Part shown: one piece after another, positions 8,319-17,839 of the stretch
Position numbering within the stretch: position 1 is the stretch's first letter
How the letters are laid out: each line of letters begins with the position of its first letter
DNA from: an uncultured Methylococcaceae bacterium
GTDB lineage: Bacteria > Pseudomonadota > Gammaproteobacteria > Methylococcales > Methylomonadaceae
Reading direction: 5' to 3'
DNA length: 64,000 nucleotides
NCBI GenBank assembly: GCA_903928685.1
Contig: CAIYRS010000043.1
Location: 1-64,000 of the forward strand
Notes under the pieces: generated by a model
Told to the model about the DNA's origin: nothing
Seen by the model: only the letters and a program-made list of their open reading frames with translations
Database searches by the model: none
Made by a program: the position numbers and the translations under genes

Positions 8319-8990
8319 TTACGCGATTAATTGCCTGATTGCCATCAGCGCCGCCGGGCTTAATTCTGCTACGCGATTATGCTGTTCGCACAAAGCCCCT
8401 CTAAATCCCAGATAATCAGCTTGATATGGCAATAGATCAGCGACATCTTCACGCCGTAACGAACCCGCCAAGCCACATAACAATCGCTGGCTTCGTGCTT
8501 GAGCAACAAATGCTTGGATTTCCTCGGCAGAAAGTACCGCCGTTAACGAACCACTGGACTTATCCATAGTATCCAGCATCACCCCAGCAAATCCTGCGGC
8601 TTTTAATGCAGGCAACAAACCAAAGTCTGGCTGTTTATCTGCAAACAAAACCGCAATTAACGCGCTATCCTGAACCAAAGCCGCCAAGGCATTGATAACG
8701 GGTTGATAATCGCCATCAGGGAAAAAGCCAATTTTGACAAAATCCACCCCGGTAGTAGCCATAGCCGTAACCGCAGCCGCCAGTGTTTCCGCGTGCATAG
8801 GCAAATCCCCCACGGTGGCACTCACCGGACAGCGGCCTTGTATGGCTTGGACAATTTCCCTAACCAAGCTCACATCCAAAGCCCCTAAAGCGCCTCGCGA
8901 CGGCTCTTTCAAATCAATAATATCCACCTTAGCTGCCAACGCCAGCAGCGCTTCCGGCAGGCTATTGACACTGGCGAGCATTCCCGTCAT
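8319..8990 (-). CDS. mfnB: (5-formylfuran-3-yl)methyl phosphate synthase
   Basis: First committed enzyme of methanofuran/methylofuran synthesis: it condenses two glyceraldehyde-3-phosphate molecules. The 223-residue TIM barrel carries the family's lysines and acids in place: Asp26 and Lys28 in DIIDLKEP, Lys86 in FVKIGFF, Asp140 and Lys144 in MLDTMDKS. Methylotrophs need the product for the formyltransferase/hydrolase step of formaldehyde oxidation. Its start overlaps the DUF447 gene by 4 bases, making it the last of four coupled genes. Confidence 0.93.
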   Translation of the reverse strand: MTGMLASVNSLPEALLALAAKVDIIDLKEPSRGALGALDVSLVREIVQAIQGRCPVSATVGDLPMHAETLAAAVTAMATTGVDFVKIGFFPDGDYQPVINALAALVQDSALIAVLFADKQPDFGLLPALKAAGFAGVMLDTMDKSSGSLTAVLSAEEIQAFVAQARSQRLLCGLAGSLRREDVADLLPYQADYLGFRGALCEQHNRVAELSPAALMAIRQLIA

Positions 8991-9550
8991 TTACCTTGCT
9001 CCGCTTTAAATGCCGCGATTGCCGCCATTAACCACGCCCAGGCTTCACGCTCCCTGTCGCCAGCGGTTTTATCAAAGCCTATTTGCAAATACGCCAGCTC
9101 CGCTGCAATTTTTTCCATGGGCAGCATCGTCAATCGGCTCACTAAAATCGCCGCTTCCAATACCGCAAATTGCGCGCGGTTAAAACCCATAAAAGGCTGG
9201 TGGTTTACGGTATGTATAGCCTTACAAAACAGCTTAGGGCGGGTGGCATCTTCATCAACTCGCTCAAGCCGCACTTCGGTATGCGCCAACGCTGCCGCCA
9301 AAACTTTTCCTCTGATTTGCTCGGCATCCCGCACAGGCCAATCACGGCGACCAGTAAGACAACCTGCAAATAGCCGCACATCGTCACAATAATTAAGGAC
9401 GGCAACCTCGGTCGCCAAGATATTTTCTAAGGTTGTTGAAGGACGAAACGGCAAGATAATAATATCCTCACCAACTACATGAATCCCCATAGGGGCGATA
9501 TGGACGACACCCGCAGCATTCTGGGTGGTGACAAGCAATTCTTGGATCAT
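8987..9550 (-). CDS. DUF447 family protein (C1-carrier cofactor cluster)
   Basis: A 187-residue member of DUF447, a family found in methanogens and in tetrahydromethanopterin-using methylotrophs; the fold is thought to be of the flavin-reductase type. The segment MGIHVVGEDIIILPFRPSTT near 21-40 and the later AVLEAAILVSRL region are characteristic. Its exact reaction is not established. It overlaps the dihydropteroate-synthase-like gene by one base upstream and mfnB by four bases downstream, so the four genes are translated as a unit and a role in cofactor synthesis is likely. Confidence 0.88.
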   Translation of the reverse strand: MIQELLVTTQNAAGVVHIAPMGIHVVGEDIIILPFRPSTTLENILATEVAVLNYCDDVRLFAGCLTGRRDWPVRDAEQIRGKVLAAALAHTEVRLERVDEDATRPKLFCKAIHTVNHQPFMGFNRAQFAVLEAAILVSRLTMLPMEKIAAELAYLQIGFDKTAGDREREAWAWLMAAIAAFKAEQGK

Positions 9551-10935
9551 TATTTTTTTAAGGTAGTGCCAGCGGGTTTAAAGGTATGCAAATCAACGGT
9601 GGATTCTGTTACTTGGGTGGCGCAACCCCAGTTTAAGGCTTGGTCTTGAGTAAAGCGTTTGCCTAATTGCCATGCGATTTCTGCCCTCGCCAATTCCACG
9701 CCCAAATAGAACGCATGACCACCGTCGGTTTCCACGTGCAAGTTCGGAAAAAAATCAAACGGGTCTGTGGCGCTATAGAAACCATCGCGATTAAAAACAT
9801 GTACGCCATCGCTGCTGACTTGAATGCGGAAACTAGGATCTTTAATTTGCGCCGCCAACTCTTGGATTTCTTCTTGCTGATAGGGGAAAGGCGCGGTTTC
9901 GTGCAAGGCCATCAATCCCGGATTTATATGCTTCGGCAAGGTTTGTTGGCTTTTGGCGGCGTACATAATCCGCCTAGCAACATCAGCTTCTTTAATCGCG
10001 CGACAAGCATGTTTGCTGACTTCAGTAGCTAAAATATGGTTGATGTCCAATTCCGAACAAATTCCCAATAACAAGGCATTCATGCCAACGGTATCGGCAT
10101 GGGTAAGCTCGGTGATGTTGCCGACACCTAACATCATTTCCACCTCAGGATGGCGCTGGCGCACTTGATGGTAACGGACAATGGAAGCGGTAAAGCCAAA
10201 ATGGATAGGATCAAGAATGGGGTCGACTATAAATGCGCGGTTTTTGGCTTGTAACACTGCAATCGCCCGATCTAATGATGCCAAGTCTTCGTGCTGCTCA
10301 GGAATTAAAATCGGCGTGGCGGCAACTTCGTCGGCTATCCACAAACTGCTTTCATGCAAACTCAGTAAATAATCTGCCCCGGCTTTGCCGCCTCTAAGCA
10401 AATCCTCATTCGCCAAAGAATCCACACTCACCAAAAAGCCGTCTTGTTTTAAGGCTTGTATAGCTTCTTCCATGTGCGGAAAAGCGGTGCTGGGCAAACA
10501 GCCTATATCGATTACATCAGCGCCATTTTGTCGATAGTATTGCGCTTGCTGAATAATTTGCCCGACACTCAGGTGCGGCGCATCAGTAATCTCGGCAAAT
10601 ATTTTTACCGCGTACTGGCTTATATCAATTTGTTGGGCTTTTTTGCCAAAGAATTGCGGCAAATCTTTTAGCTCTTCAGGGCCACGGGAAACAGGTACGC
10701 CCAGCTGCTCGGAAAGGACTTGCAAATCGCCACGGCAGCGGCCTGGCACCAAAATCCGGTCTGCGCCCAAGGTATCGTGCAAACGGCGGGCAATCATTTC
10801 CGCCGTCATTAAGGCCGCGACTTTAACGCCTAATTGCAAGACCGTGTAAGTAAAGTCAGGCTGCATTTTTGCCAAAATGCCATGCAATTGTTTTTCCGCC
10901 AGCTTGCCGGTAAGAAATAGGATATGTTCGCTCAT
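9550..10935 (-). CDS. Dihydropteroate-synthase-like protein of C1 metabolism (DUF6513)
   Basis: A 461-residue protein. The first ~130 residues form an extra N-terminal domain (the DUF6513 region). A TIM-barrel pterin-binding domain follows with DVIDIGCLP (about 150-158), VSVDSLANED and FIVDPILDPIHFGF. These correspond to the dihydropteroate synthase pterin site, but the sequence is clearly different from FolP. Homologues occur in methanopterin-using methylotrophs and are thought to act in tetrahydromethanopterin synthesis; the reaction is inferred. It overlaps the flavoprotein gene upstream by four bases. Confidence 0.87.
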   Translation of the reverse strand: MSEHILFLTGKLAEKQLHGILAKMQPDFTYTVLQLGVKVAALMTAEMIARRLHDTLGADRILVPGRCRGDLQVLSEQLGVPVSRGPEELKDLPQFFGKKAQQIDISQYAVKIFAEITDAPHLSVGQIIQQAQYYRQNGADVIDIGCLPSTAFPHMEEAIQALKQDGFLVSVDSLANEDLLRGGKAGADYLLSLHESSLWIADEVAATPILIPEQHEDLASLDRAIAVLQAKNRAFIVDPILDPIHFGFTASIVRYHQVRQRHPEVEMMLGVGNITELTHADTVGMNALLLGICSELDINHILATEVSKHACRAIKEADVARRIMYAAKSQQTLPKHINPGLMALHETAPFPYQQEEIQELAAQIKDPSFRIQVSSDGVHVFNRDGFYSATDPFDFFPNLHVETDGGHAFYLGVELARAEIAWQLGKRFTQDQALNWGCATQVTESTVDLHTFKPAGTTLKK

Positions 10936-11468
10936 GACAATTGACGAAGACGCTCTTCAACAGCGGCAATTAGCTCATCAACGCTTTCAACCACGGTGGT
11001 GTAAGCAAAATCCCTTAGCTTCGCCGTGCCTTCCAGATCAATAGCACGCGGATACACCATCACTTTGCCGCCAGGCGCAGTGGTTTCCATTTCTGGGGCG
11101 ATGTCACAAGGATAAACAATACTGGGCACCCGGCATTTGCCTGCTTGCGAGTACAGATTAGTCACCAAGCTATCGGCGATGCCTAGTACACATTTGGCAA
11201 CGGTGTTTGAAGTGGTCGGCGCCATCACAAAAGTATGGTAATAGCCTTTGTAAAAAAGCCCAACGGGGGGTGCGGAGGCGGTTTTGTCGCGATAAACGGG
11301 CATTTTTGCCCGAATGTCCTGTAAATCTATGCCGTACATTTTCAACACCTCTTCGCCCGCTTGGCTGAGGTATAAATCCACCGCGTTTAAGGTCAACAGG
11401 AAATCCAAACAGTCTTCGATATAATGGCCTGAACCGGTAACAGCCCAAGCTAAACGGGGTTTATCCAT
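10932..11468 (-). CDS. DmrB-like flavoprotein (dihydromethanopterin reductase type)
   Basis: Flavodoxin-fold flavoprotein of the archaeoflavoprotein/DmrB group. N-terminal AWAVTGSGHYIED binds phosphate or FMN, and APTTSNTVAKC in the middle is the family's second FMN motif. DmrB reduces dihydromethanopterin to the tetrahydro form, which fits a methylotroph and this operon. I chose the ATG at 11468, directly before the conserved strand; an in-frame ATG at 11489 and a TTG at 11504 are alternatives, none with a clear ribosome site. First gene of the four-gene cofactor operon, divergent from folP. Confidence 0.85.
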   Translation of the reverse strand: MDKPRLAWAVTGSGHYIEDCLDFLLTLNAVDLYLSQAGEEVLKMYGIDLQDIRAKMPVYRDKTASAPPVGLFYKGYYHTFVMAPTTSNTVAKCVLGIADSLVTNLYSQAGKCRVPSIVYPCDIAPEMETTAPGGKVMVYPRAIDLEGTAKLRDFAYTTVVESVDELIAAVEERLRQLS

Positions 11469-11557
11469 GGAATTTATGGCAATTGGCATAGTTTTTGGTA
11501 ACAATCGGCTATTATAACCGAATAAAGCCAGCCATCTTGTATACGGAAAAGCAGATT

Positions 11558-12403
11558 ATGATTAGCTCCAAACAACCCACCATCATGGGGATTTTAAATG
11601 TAACCCCTGACAGCTTTTCTGATGGCGGCAAATATACTGATATTGATAACGCCTTACAGCAAGCGGCGCGCATGTTAGCGGAGGGTGTGGATATTATCGA
11701 TATAGGTGGTGAATCAACCAGACCAGGTGCCGACCCCGTGACCGCTGAGCAACAAATTCAGCGGGTAATCCCAGTGATCAAGGCGATTAGAAAAGAATTG
11801 TCTAGCGTTATCCCTATCAGCATCGACACCACCCTCGCCCGCGTGGCGGATACCGCCATCAATGCGGGCGCGACCATGATAAATGATGTCTCTGGCGGCA
11901 TGGACGATCCCGCTATTTTGTCTTTGGCAGCCCAACTTGATAGCCCCATTGTGTTAATGCACCGCTTGGGGACGTCGAAAACCATGCAAGAAAATCCTTT
12001 TTACCAAGATGTCGTACAAGAAGTATTGGCTACTTTAAAAAAACAAACCGATGCCGCGTTGCAGGCCAATATCAAAGCCAGCCATATCATCATTGATCCC
12101 GGCATTGGTTTTGGTAAACGCAAACAAGATAATTTGGCACTATTGGCGCACTTGGATGAATTTGTCGCCACTGGCTATCCAGTGTTATTAGGCACTAGCC
12201 GTAAGCGTTTTATGGGCAGCATTTGTGCGACCACAGAACCCAGTGAATTGGTCTGCGCCACCGCCGCAACCACAGCGTTAGCGATTATGGCAGGCGTGCA
12301 GTATTTTCGGGTACACGACATTAAAGAAAACCGCCAAGCAGCAGATGTGGCTTGGGCAATAAAAATGGCGGCTCAAAATAAAAATCAGTCTTATTTAACT
12401 TGA
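11558..12403 (+). CDS. folP: Dihydropteroate synthase
   Basis: Joins p-aminobenzoate to the pterin pyrophosphate in folate synthesis. From the ATG at 11558 the protein is 281 residues and opens MISSKQPTIMGILNVTPDSFSDGG, the N-terminal DHPS signature. VDIIDIGGESTRPGA, ISIDT, INDVSGG and LLGTSRKRF follow in order. The frame is open back to 11495, but the family N-terminus and an A/G-rich leader favour 11558. It is divergent from the DmrB-like gene, so folate and methanopterin-type cofactor genes share an upstream region of 90 bases or less. Confidence 0.95.
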   Translation: MISSKQPTIMGILNVTPDSFSDGGKYTDIDNALQQAARMLAEGVDIIDIGGESTRPGADPVTAEQQIQRVIPVIKAIRKELSSVIPISIDTTLARVADTAINAGATMINDVSGGMDDPAILSLAAQLDSPIVLMHRLGTSKTMQENPFYQDVVQEVLATLKKQTDAALQANIKASHIIIDPGIGFGKRKQDNLALLAHLDEFVATGYPVLLGTSRKRFMGSICATTEPSELVCATAATTALAIMAGVQYFRVHDIKENRQAADVAWAIKMAAQNKNQSYLT

Positions 12404-12502
12404 AATACCGCAATTAACCATTCAGAATCGAAATAAATCACTTCCGTAGTATCTAAATAGCCCCATCTTAATAATACGGCACATCTAGGAGATCTCAACC
12501 GT

Positions 12503-13261
12503 ATGAATAACAGTGAAAAATCAATTTATGATGCGTTTAAAGATTTTTTTGAAGTCGTTCCGGCAAATACGGACGCGCTGAAAAAAGAAGTTTATAAACT
12601 GCGTTTTCAAGTTTACTGCTTAGAAACAGGCTTTGAACTTGCCGACCAATTCCCTGAAGGGGTGGAGTTTGACAATTTTGACGAGCAATCTAGCCACTAT
12701 TTAATACGCCACCGTAAATCAGGTGAATTTGCCGCCACTACCCGACTAATTTTACCTAACTCAAATAACATTAATGAGTTGTTTCCATTAGAAAAGTATT
12801 GTCCTATTGATAAACTAGAACTTATCCAATCCATTGACAGGCGCTATCTTGCGGAAGTCTCTCGCTTTTGCGTATCAAAGGAATTTAAGAAACGTAAAAA
12901 TGAGGCTAGAACCCTGAATGCAATCGGGCCGGACTGGGATAAAGAGGAATTTGGCAAGGACGAACGGAGAACTTTTCCGCATATTGCATTAGCATTATTC
13001 GCCTGTCTTATTAGAGCTAGCCATGAAAATAATATCCATTATTGGTGTGCATCAATGGAAACGGCTTTTTTACGGTTTATTGGCGCAATTGGCGTACATG
13101 CCGTCAAAATTGGCCCTGTTTCTGATTACCACGGTGAGAGATGGCCTTGTATTATTAAGGTTAGCGATTTGTTGAACGATGTTGCGGATAAAAATATGGA
13201 TGTTTGGAATATGTTTACTGACAACGGTCGTTATCAGATAAAAGACATTGAATCTAAATAA
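12503..13261 (+). CDS. PEP-CTERM/exosortase-associated acyltransferase
   Basis: A 252-residue GNAT-fold protein of the type found with PEP-CTERM/exosortase systems, related to acyl-homoserine-lactone synthases. Family features are LKKEVYKLRFQVYCLETGFE (26-45), the strand with AATTRLIL, and the AEVSRFCVSKEFKKR segment in the middle. The acyl substrate is unknown. AGGAG lies 11 bases upstream of the ATG. No exosortase or PEP-CTERM protein is encoded in this window, so its partners are elsewhere. Confidence 0.88.
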   Translation: MNNSEKSIYDAFKDFFEVVPANTDALKKEVYKLRFQVYCLETGFELADQFPEGVEFDNFDEQSSHYLIRHRKSGEFAATTRLILPNSNNINELFPLEKYCPIDKLELIQSIDRRYLAEVSRFCVSKEFKKRKNEARTLNAIGPDWDKEEFGKDERRTFPHIALALFACLIRASHENNIHYWCASMETAFLRFIGAIGVHAVKIGPVSDYHGERWPCIIKVSDLLNDVADKNMDVWNMFTDNGRYQIKDIESK

Positions 13262-13296
13262 TTTTTAATTCTGATCTTCTTGAAGACTTATTTTTT

Positions 13297-15435
13297 TTAA
13301 AAGTCGACAGAGGTTTCAAAATAAAAGCTTCTGCCTGCCAAGGGAATGTTTTCAGGCAATTGCATACTGGCGAGTTCTCTGGCATTGGCATCGAAGGCAT
13401 TGCGTACTGAAGCCGCCACATTCAAATGCCCAAACAATTTTTTGCCGCGTATGGTCAAATCAACAGTCGCATAATCGGGTAATGGCCTAGTATCGCCAAC
13501 GCGACTGTCACGCCCACCAATCCAGTTAAGCCTTGGTTGCATTTGCCATTTTGGCATAAACCGCCATGTTAAGGTTGAATACACATGATGCTCTGGCACA
13601 CCAATAACGGACATTTTGGTTTCATCATTAATGGCATGTTGCCACGCGTAATTGCCCGCCAGCCCCCAATCTTTAGCCATTTGCCAGTTCCACTCAAACT
13701 CGGTGCCATAGCCATTTTGATTACCACTATTTTGGAAGGTACTGGTCGATTGGTTAACATCACGAACAGAGGATATTAAGTCTTTGATTTGGTAATAATA
13801 GACATTAACCGCCGTCCGTAATGACTGAACTGGGCGGTAATCAAAAGCCCACTCGTAAGTGCTGATCGTTTCAGGATTTAAATTCCTATTGCCAAGCAAC
13901 ACCGGATTATTTTGGCTGCCTTGCTCAGAAAAATTCGGTGCCCTAAACGCCCGCCCATATAAGAGTTTAGTGGTTACTTTATTGTTAATATCCCAGACTA
14001 ATCCTGCCCGTGGGTTAACGGTAGCGCCAAAATCGGAGTAATCATCGTAACGGATACCTGCCGTCAATTGCCAATTCTTGGCAAATTGCCATTCATCCTG
14101 TAAAACGGCAGACCAAATAGTACGGTGCGTATCTGGCAAATACACAAAAGGCGTGTTGGTCACCGTAGTCAGATAACCACCAACCACTCTCTGACTGCCA
14201 TCAATGACGCCTGTGCCATAATTTTTTGCCTCACTGGCAGTAATTTCTTCATATCGAAAGCCGCTGCCGATATGAATTTTATGGTCTACCAAGCCTTTAA
14301 AATCAGCAGCTAAATCTATTGAGGGGATATTCTCAACTCGCCCTAAAGCCGCATTTACACCTTGCGGAAACGACACCAAGTGAAATAATCCTGCCGTTTT
14401 AATATTTCCATCTGCTCCAATAGGCAAAACCGTGTTATCAGGGAAAAGCTGAAACTGTGCATCTACATTGGTATGCAAATAGCTTAGATGAGCAGACAAT
14501 TCCCATTTATCCAACCAATCTTCGGTAGAAAAACGCGCATCGCCTAAATAAGCTTGGGTATTAACTGCACCATTTGGATCCAATGAGCCAGCGCCACCTG
14601 CACGCGTACCAGCATCCATAGAATTAAATCCCCAGAAACCTAAATCCCAATGCTTACGCTGCATATTAAAATGCCCGTTTAAGGTTTCATACCGGGTATT
14701 TAGCGCACCTGGGGCGCGGGAAGCATGCGTCCTCAATATCTTATCGAACGTGGATTGGGTATCGGCATTCATGGTGCGCTCATCATCGCCCGCTGTATGT
14801 TGGTATTGCAAACTACCAGCAACATCCCAACCAGACCATTTTGTACCATGCTGAACCCAAGAACTTTGGGTATCCCAATTACCAGCCCTGACACCTACTT
14901 TTGTGCCATTAATATCATTGGCTTTTTTGGTAATGATATTGATAACACCCGCAAACGCATCCGCGCCATATAAAGCCGAACCAGGGCCACGAATTACTTC
15001 AATTTTTTCAATGGCTTCAACAGGAAGCTCTAAACCTGTTGGCAAAGTGCCGCGAAACGGCGTGGTGATACGCGTACCATTCAGCAACATCAATACTTCG
15101 GCATTGGTGTTGTTACTGATGCCGCGCATGGTGTATTTGTAATCGTAAGTGCTTTCCTGAAACCCCACATGCACACCTGGAACGCTTTCCAGAACCTCAT
15201 GGATTTCCGTTGCCCCCATGTCTTTAATTTGGTCGGCAGTAATCACACTGGTAACGCCAGCCGACCGGAACATAGGCTTTGGCGTTCCGGTGGCAATGGA
15301 AACGGGGATAGCCGCCAACTGTGCTGGCGTCATGGCAAAAAACTCCTCTACATCATGGTTATCCCCATAGGCGTTGCCCGCGATACACATCGCTAACATC
15401 AAACGGCTAATAGGGAAGATGATTGGGTTTTTCAT
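13297..15435 (-). CDS. TonB-dependent outer-membrane receptor
   Basis: A 712-residue outer-membrane transporter. It has a signal peptide (about 1-24), a plug domain (about 50-165) with the hallmark IEVIRGPGSALYGADAFAGV, and a 22-strand barrel ending in phenylalanine (SVDF). The plug resembles vitamin-B12/colicin-I type receptors and those paired with cyclic-di-GMP proteins; the ligand is not readable. It follows the GGDEF-EAL gene by one base, so the transport protein is made with a signalling pair. A possible signal-sensing rather than nutrient-uptake role is inferred from that. Confidence 0.93.
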   Translation of the reverse strand: MKNPIIFPISRLMLAMCIAGNAYGDNHDVEEFFAMTPAQLAAIPVSIATGTPKPMFRSAGVTSVITADQIKDMGATEIHEVLESVPGVHVGFQESTYDYKYTMRGISNNTNAEVLMLLNGTRITTPFRGTLPTGLELPVEAIEKIEVIRGPGSALYGADAFAGVINIITKKANDINGTKVGVRAGNWDTQSSWVQHGTKWSGWDVAGSLQYQHTAGDDERTMNADTQSTFDKILRTHASRAPGALNTRYETLNGHFNMQRKHWDLGFWGFNSMDAGTRAGGAGSLDPNGAVNTQAYLGDARFSTEDWLDKWELSAHLSYLHTNVDAQFQLFPDNTVLPIGADGNIKTAGLFHLVSFPQGVNAALGRVENIPSIDLAADFKGLVDHKIHIGSGFRYEEITASEAKNYGTGVIDGSQRVVGGYLTTVTNTPFVYLPDTHRTIWSAVLQDEWQFAKNWQLTAGIRYDDYSDFGATVNPRAGLVWDINNKVTTKLLYGRAFRAPNFSEQGSQNNPVLLGNRNLNPETISTYEWAFDYRPVQSLRTAVNVYYYQIKDLISSVRDVNQSTSTFQNSGNQNGYGTEFEWNWQMAKDWGLAGNYAWQHAINDETKMSVIGVPEHHVYSTLTWRFMPKWQMQPRLNWIGGRDSRVGDTRPLPDYATVDLTIRGKKLFGHLNVAASVRNAFDANARELASMQLPENIPLAGRSFYFETSVDF

Positions 15436-15436
15436 T

Positions 15437-17839
15437 TCAGTATTGAGAAGGAATAAATAATTTAAGGTCTTTTAACGGAACAGGCTTGCTAATGTGATAG
15501 CCCTGGGCATAGTCGACACCAAGATGATCCAACATCAATAGGATTTGTTCGTTTTCAACAAACTCGGCAACAGTTTTCTTACCCATAATATGCCCGACTT
15601 CATTGATGGAACGTACCATAGCCAAACTGACTTTGTCATCAATAATGTCTTTTACAAACACCCCGTCGATTTTAAGATAATCGACTGGCAGGTTTTTTAA
15701 ATACGCAAACGATGACAAACCACTACCAAAGTCATCTAAAGAAAACGCACAACCTTTATCCCTTAGCTGGCTAATAAATTTAGTGGCATAAGATAAATTG
15801 GAAATCACGGCTGTTTCGGTGATTTCAAAGCAGATTTTCTCAGTCGGTATTTCCCAGTCATTAAATTGCTGGAAAATAAAAGCCAGCATATTTTCATCTG
15901 ATAAAGACAAGCCAGATAGGTTAAGCGAGCATACTGCCAATTTATCAAGAAAACCCGGCTCTGTCGCCAACCATTTAAACAGATTATAGATAACCCAACG
16001 ATCCATTGCTGGCGCCAAATTATAACGCTCAGCAGCAGGTAAAAAAGCGCCTGGCGGGATTATGGTGTTTTTATTGGCTTGATACCTTACTAAGGTTTCA
16101 AAATGCAGCCCTTCCTCCTGTTTGGTAACGGGAATAATTGGCTGCCCATATAAACAAAAGCGGTCTTCTTCCAATCCTTGGCGAATCTTCGTTACCCATT
16201 GCATTTCCCCGTGGCGAGTAGCCAATTCCTCATCATCAGGACGATAAGCATGTACCCTGTTTCGGCCTTTATCTTTGGCGGCATAACAGGCGGCATCTGC
16301 CTCTTTCAATAAATTCACCGCGTTGCCGCTGGCATCATTAATTGAAGAAATACCAATACTGACCCCAATAGCAAATTGGCGGTTTTCCCACAAAAACCGA
16401 AAATCACTAATCACATCACGGATTTTTTCGCATTCCAAAAATGCTTGGGCTAGATTGCAGTTGTACATGAGTATGCCGAACTCATCACCACCCAGACGGG
16501 CGACAAAATCATAGCGGCGAATGTGTTTTTTCAGTAAATCCGCCAATTGCCGAAGCAACTCATCGCCTGCCAAATGCCCACAGGTATCATTGACGATTTT
16601 GAACTGGTCAAGATCCAAATAGCACAATACGTGTTCTGAATTATCAGAATGCGCCAAGGTGACCGCTTCCTTAATCAGCCGATCAAATTCGCTACGGTTG
16701 GCAAGCCCTGTTAAGGCATCATGGCTGGCTTGATAGGCAATCTGTTCACTGAGATTGTGTGCCTCAGTCACATCCTCGCACACTAACAATAAACTGTTTT
16801 GCTGGCTGTCATTTTCAATCAAGCGACCAGCCGCCCTAACCCAGATAATACGTCCGTTATGGCACACTTGCCGCATTTCTTGCTTGTGGACGACTAACGG
16901 GCGGGTAAGGCAATCGCTAATTAAGCTGCGAATAACAGTTACATCGTTTGGATGGACAAAATCATATATAAAACAATCTTGTAAGGCTTCAATATCAACG
17001 CCCAGATGCCTTGCGCCAGTCATATTTACTGACAAAATAGCGCCAGTCCGGGTGAGATTGAAGACCATGGTGGGGTTATCGTCGTACAACGCTAAATAAC
17101 GGTCTTTTGCCCGTGTAAGTGCCTGATTTTGGTTTTGCACCGTCACGATAAGTTCGTTAAAGGCATCAACCAACACGCCAATTTCGTCATTGTGGACTTT
17201 GTCGGCCCGCAAGGAATAATCTTTAGTTTCACTAATGGCGTTTACTTTTTCCATTAGCTTGGCTATCGGGAAAGAAATCAATTTAATCAATGGCGAGGAT
17301 AAGAAAAACGCCATTGCCGAAACGGCAACCAAGACTAAAAATAAAAGCGCTGTGAACTGAAGTTTTCGCCAATAGGCTTGGGAAAAGTCGGCACGAATTA
17401 AAATAGTGCCTATTTTGTCTGACTTATCAATGATTTCATGGACAACTGTCAGTTTTTTATTGGTACTTGAAAACCCTGTTTTTTCCAAATCCTGAATTGC
17501 TGGGCACACAAAACCCGCGTCTTTGTTCTTTATTAATTTGGCAAACACGGCGCCATTCGCATCATAAAGACAGGCTTCTTGAACAGATGTCTGTAAATTC
17601 AATACGCTTAAGTTTTCTTCTGCCAAGCTGGTCTCTTGAAAAAGTAAAGCGGCACTACTGCGGCTACCGATGATAGTGGCTAGCCTCATCAAATCTTCTT
17701 CTGAACTTTGCTTAAACTCCCCTACTTCCAAAGCCAAAAGAATGATTCCTGCAACCAACAAAGCGGCGACACCAGGAAACAGTACCGTCAACAATAACTT
17801 GTTATTAATTGATAAATTACGGATGCGGCTATGGATCAT
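15437..17839 (-). CDS. Membrane cyclic-di-GMP enzyme, CHASE8-HAMP-PAS-GGDEF-EAL
   Basis: An 800-residue inner-membrane protein. A helix at about 15-38, a periplasmic sensor (40-160), a second helix (162-182), HAMP (183-240), PAS (245-365), GGDEF (370-535) and EAL (545-797) follow in order. The cyclase site is intact: GGDEF at 450-454. In the phosphodiesterase domain the usual EAL triplet reads ETL in FETLVRY, keeping the metal-binding Glu, and EITET, DDFGSG and AEFVE are present, so activity is possible. The N-terminal half resembles YfiN/TpbB. It overlaps the yfiR-like gene by 4 bases, matching YfiR-type control. Confidence 0.92.
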   Translation of the reverse strand: MIHSRIRNLSINNKLLLTVLFPGVAALLVAGIILLALEVGEFKQSSEEDLMRLATIIGSRSSAALLFQETSLAEENLSVLNLQTSVQEACLYDANGAVFAKLIKNKDAGFVCPAIQDLEKTGFSSTNKKLTVVHEIIDKSDKIGTILIRADFSQAYWRKLQFTALLFLVLVAVSAMAFFLSSPLIKLISFPIAKLMEKVNAISETKDYSLRADKVHNDEIGVLVDAFNELIVTVQNQNQALTRAKDRYLALYDDNPTMVFNLTRTGAILSVNMTGARHLGVDIEALQDCFIYDFVHPNDVTVIRSLISDCLTRPLVVHKQEMRQVCHNGRIIWVRAAGRLIENDSQQNSLLLVCEDVTEAHNLSEQIAYQASHDALTGLANRSEFDRLIKEAVTLAHSDNSEHVLCYLDLDQFKIVNDTCGHLAGDELLRQLADLLKKHIRRYDFVARLGGDEFGILMYNCNLAQAFLECEKIRDVISDFRFLWENRQFAIGVSIGISSINDASGNAVNLLKEADAACYAAKDKGRNRVHAYRPDDEELATRHGEMQWVTKIRQGLEEDRFCLYGQPIIPVTKQEEGLHFETLVRYQANKNTIIPPGAFLPAAERYNLAPAMDRWVIYNLFKWLATEPGFLDKLAVCSLNLSGLSLSDENMLAFIFQQFNDWEIPTEKICFEITETAVISNLSYATKFISQLRDKGCAFSLDDFGSGLSSFAYLKNLPVDYLKIDGVFVKDIIDDKVSLAMVRSINEVGHIMGKKTVAEFVENEQILLMLDHLGVDYAQGYHISKPVPLKDLKLFIPSQY

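Noticed and set aside
9550-10935. Second folP (canonical dihydropteroate synthase)
   Set aside because: The barrel motifs differ from FolP and an extra N-terminal domain is present; the real folP is the divergent gene at 11558.
12404-12502. Possible regulatory RNA before the acyltransferase gene
   Set aside because: No stem-loop or conserved motif is visible in the 99 bases beyond a ribosome binding site.
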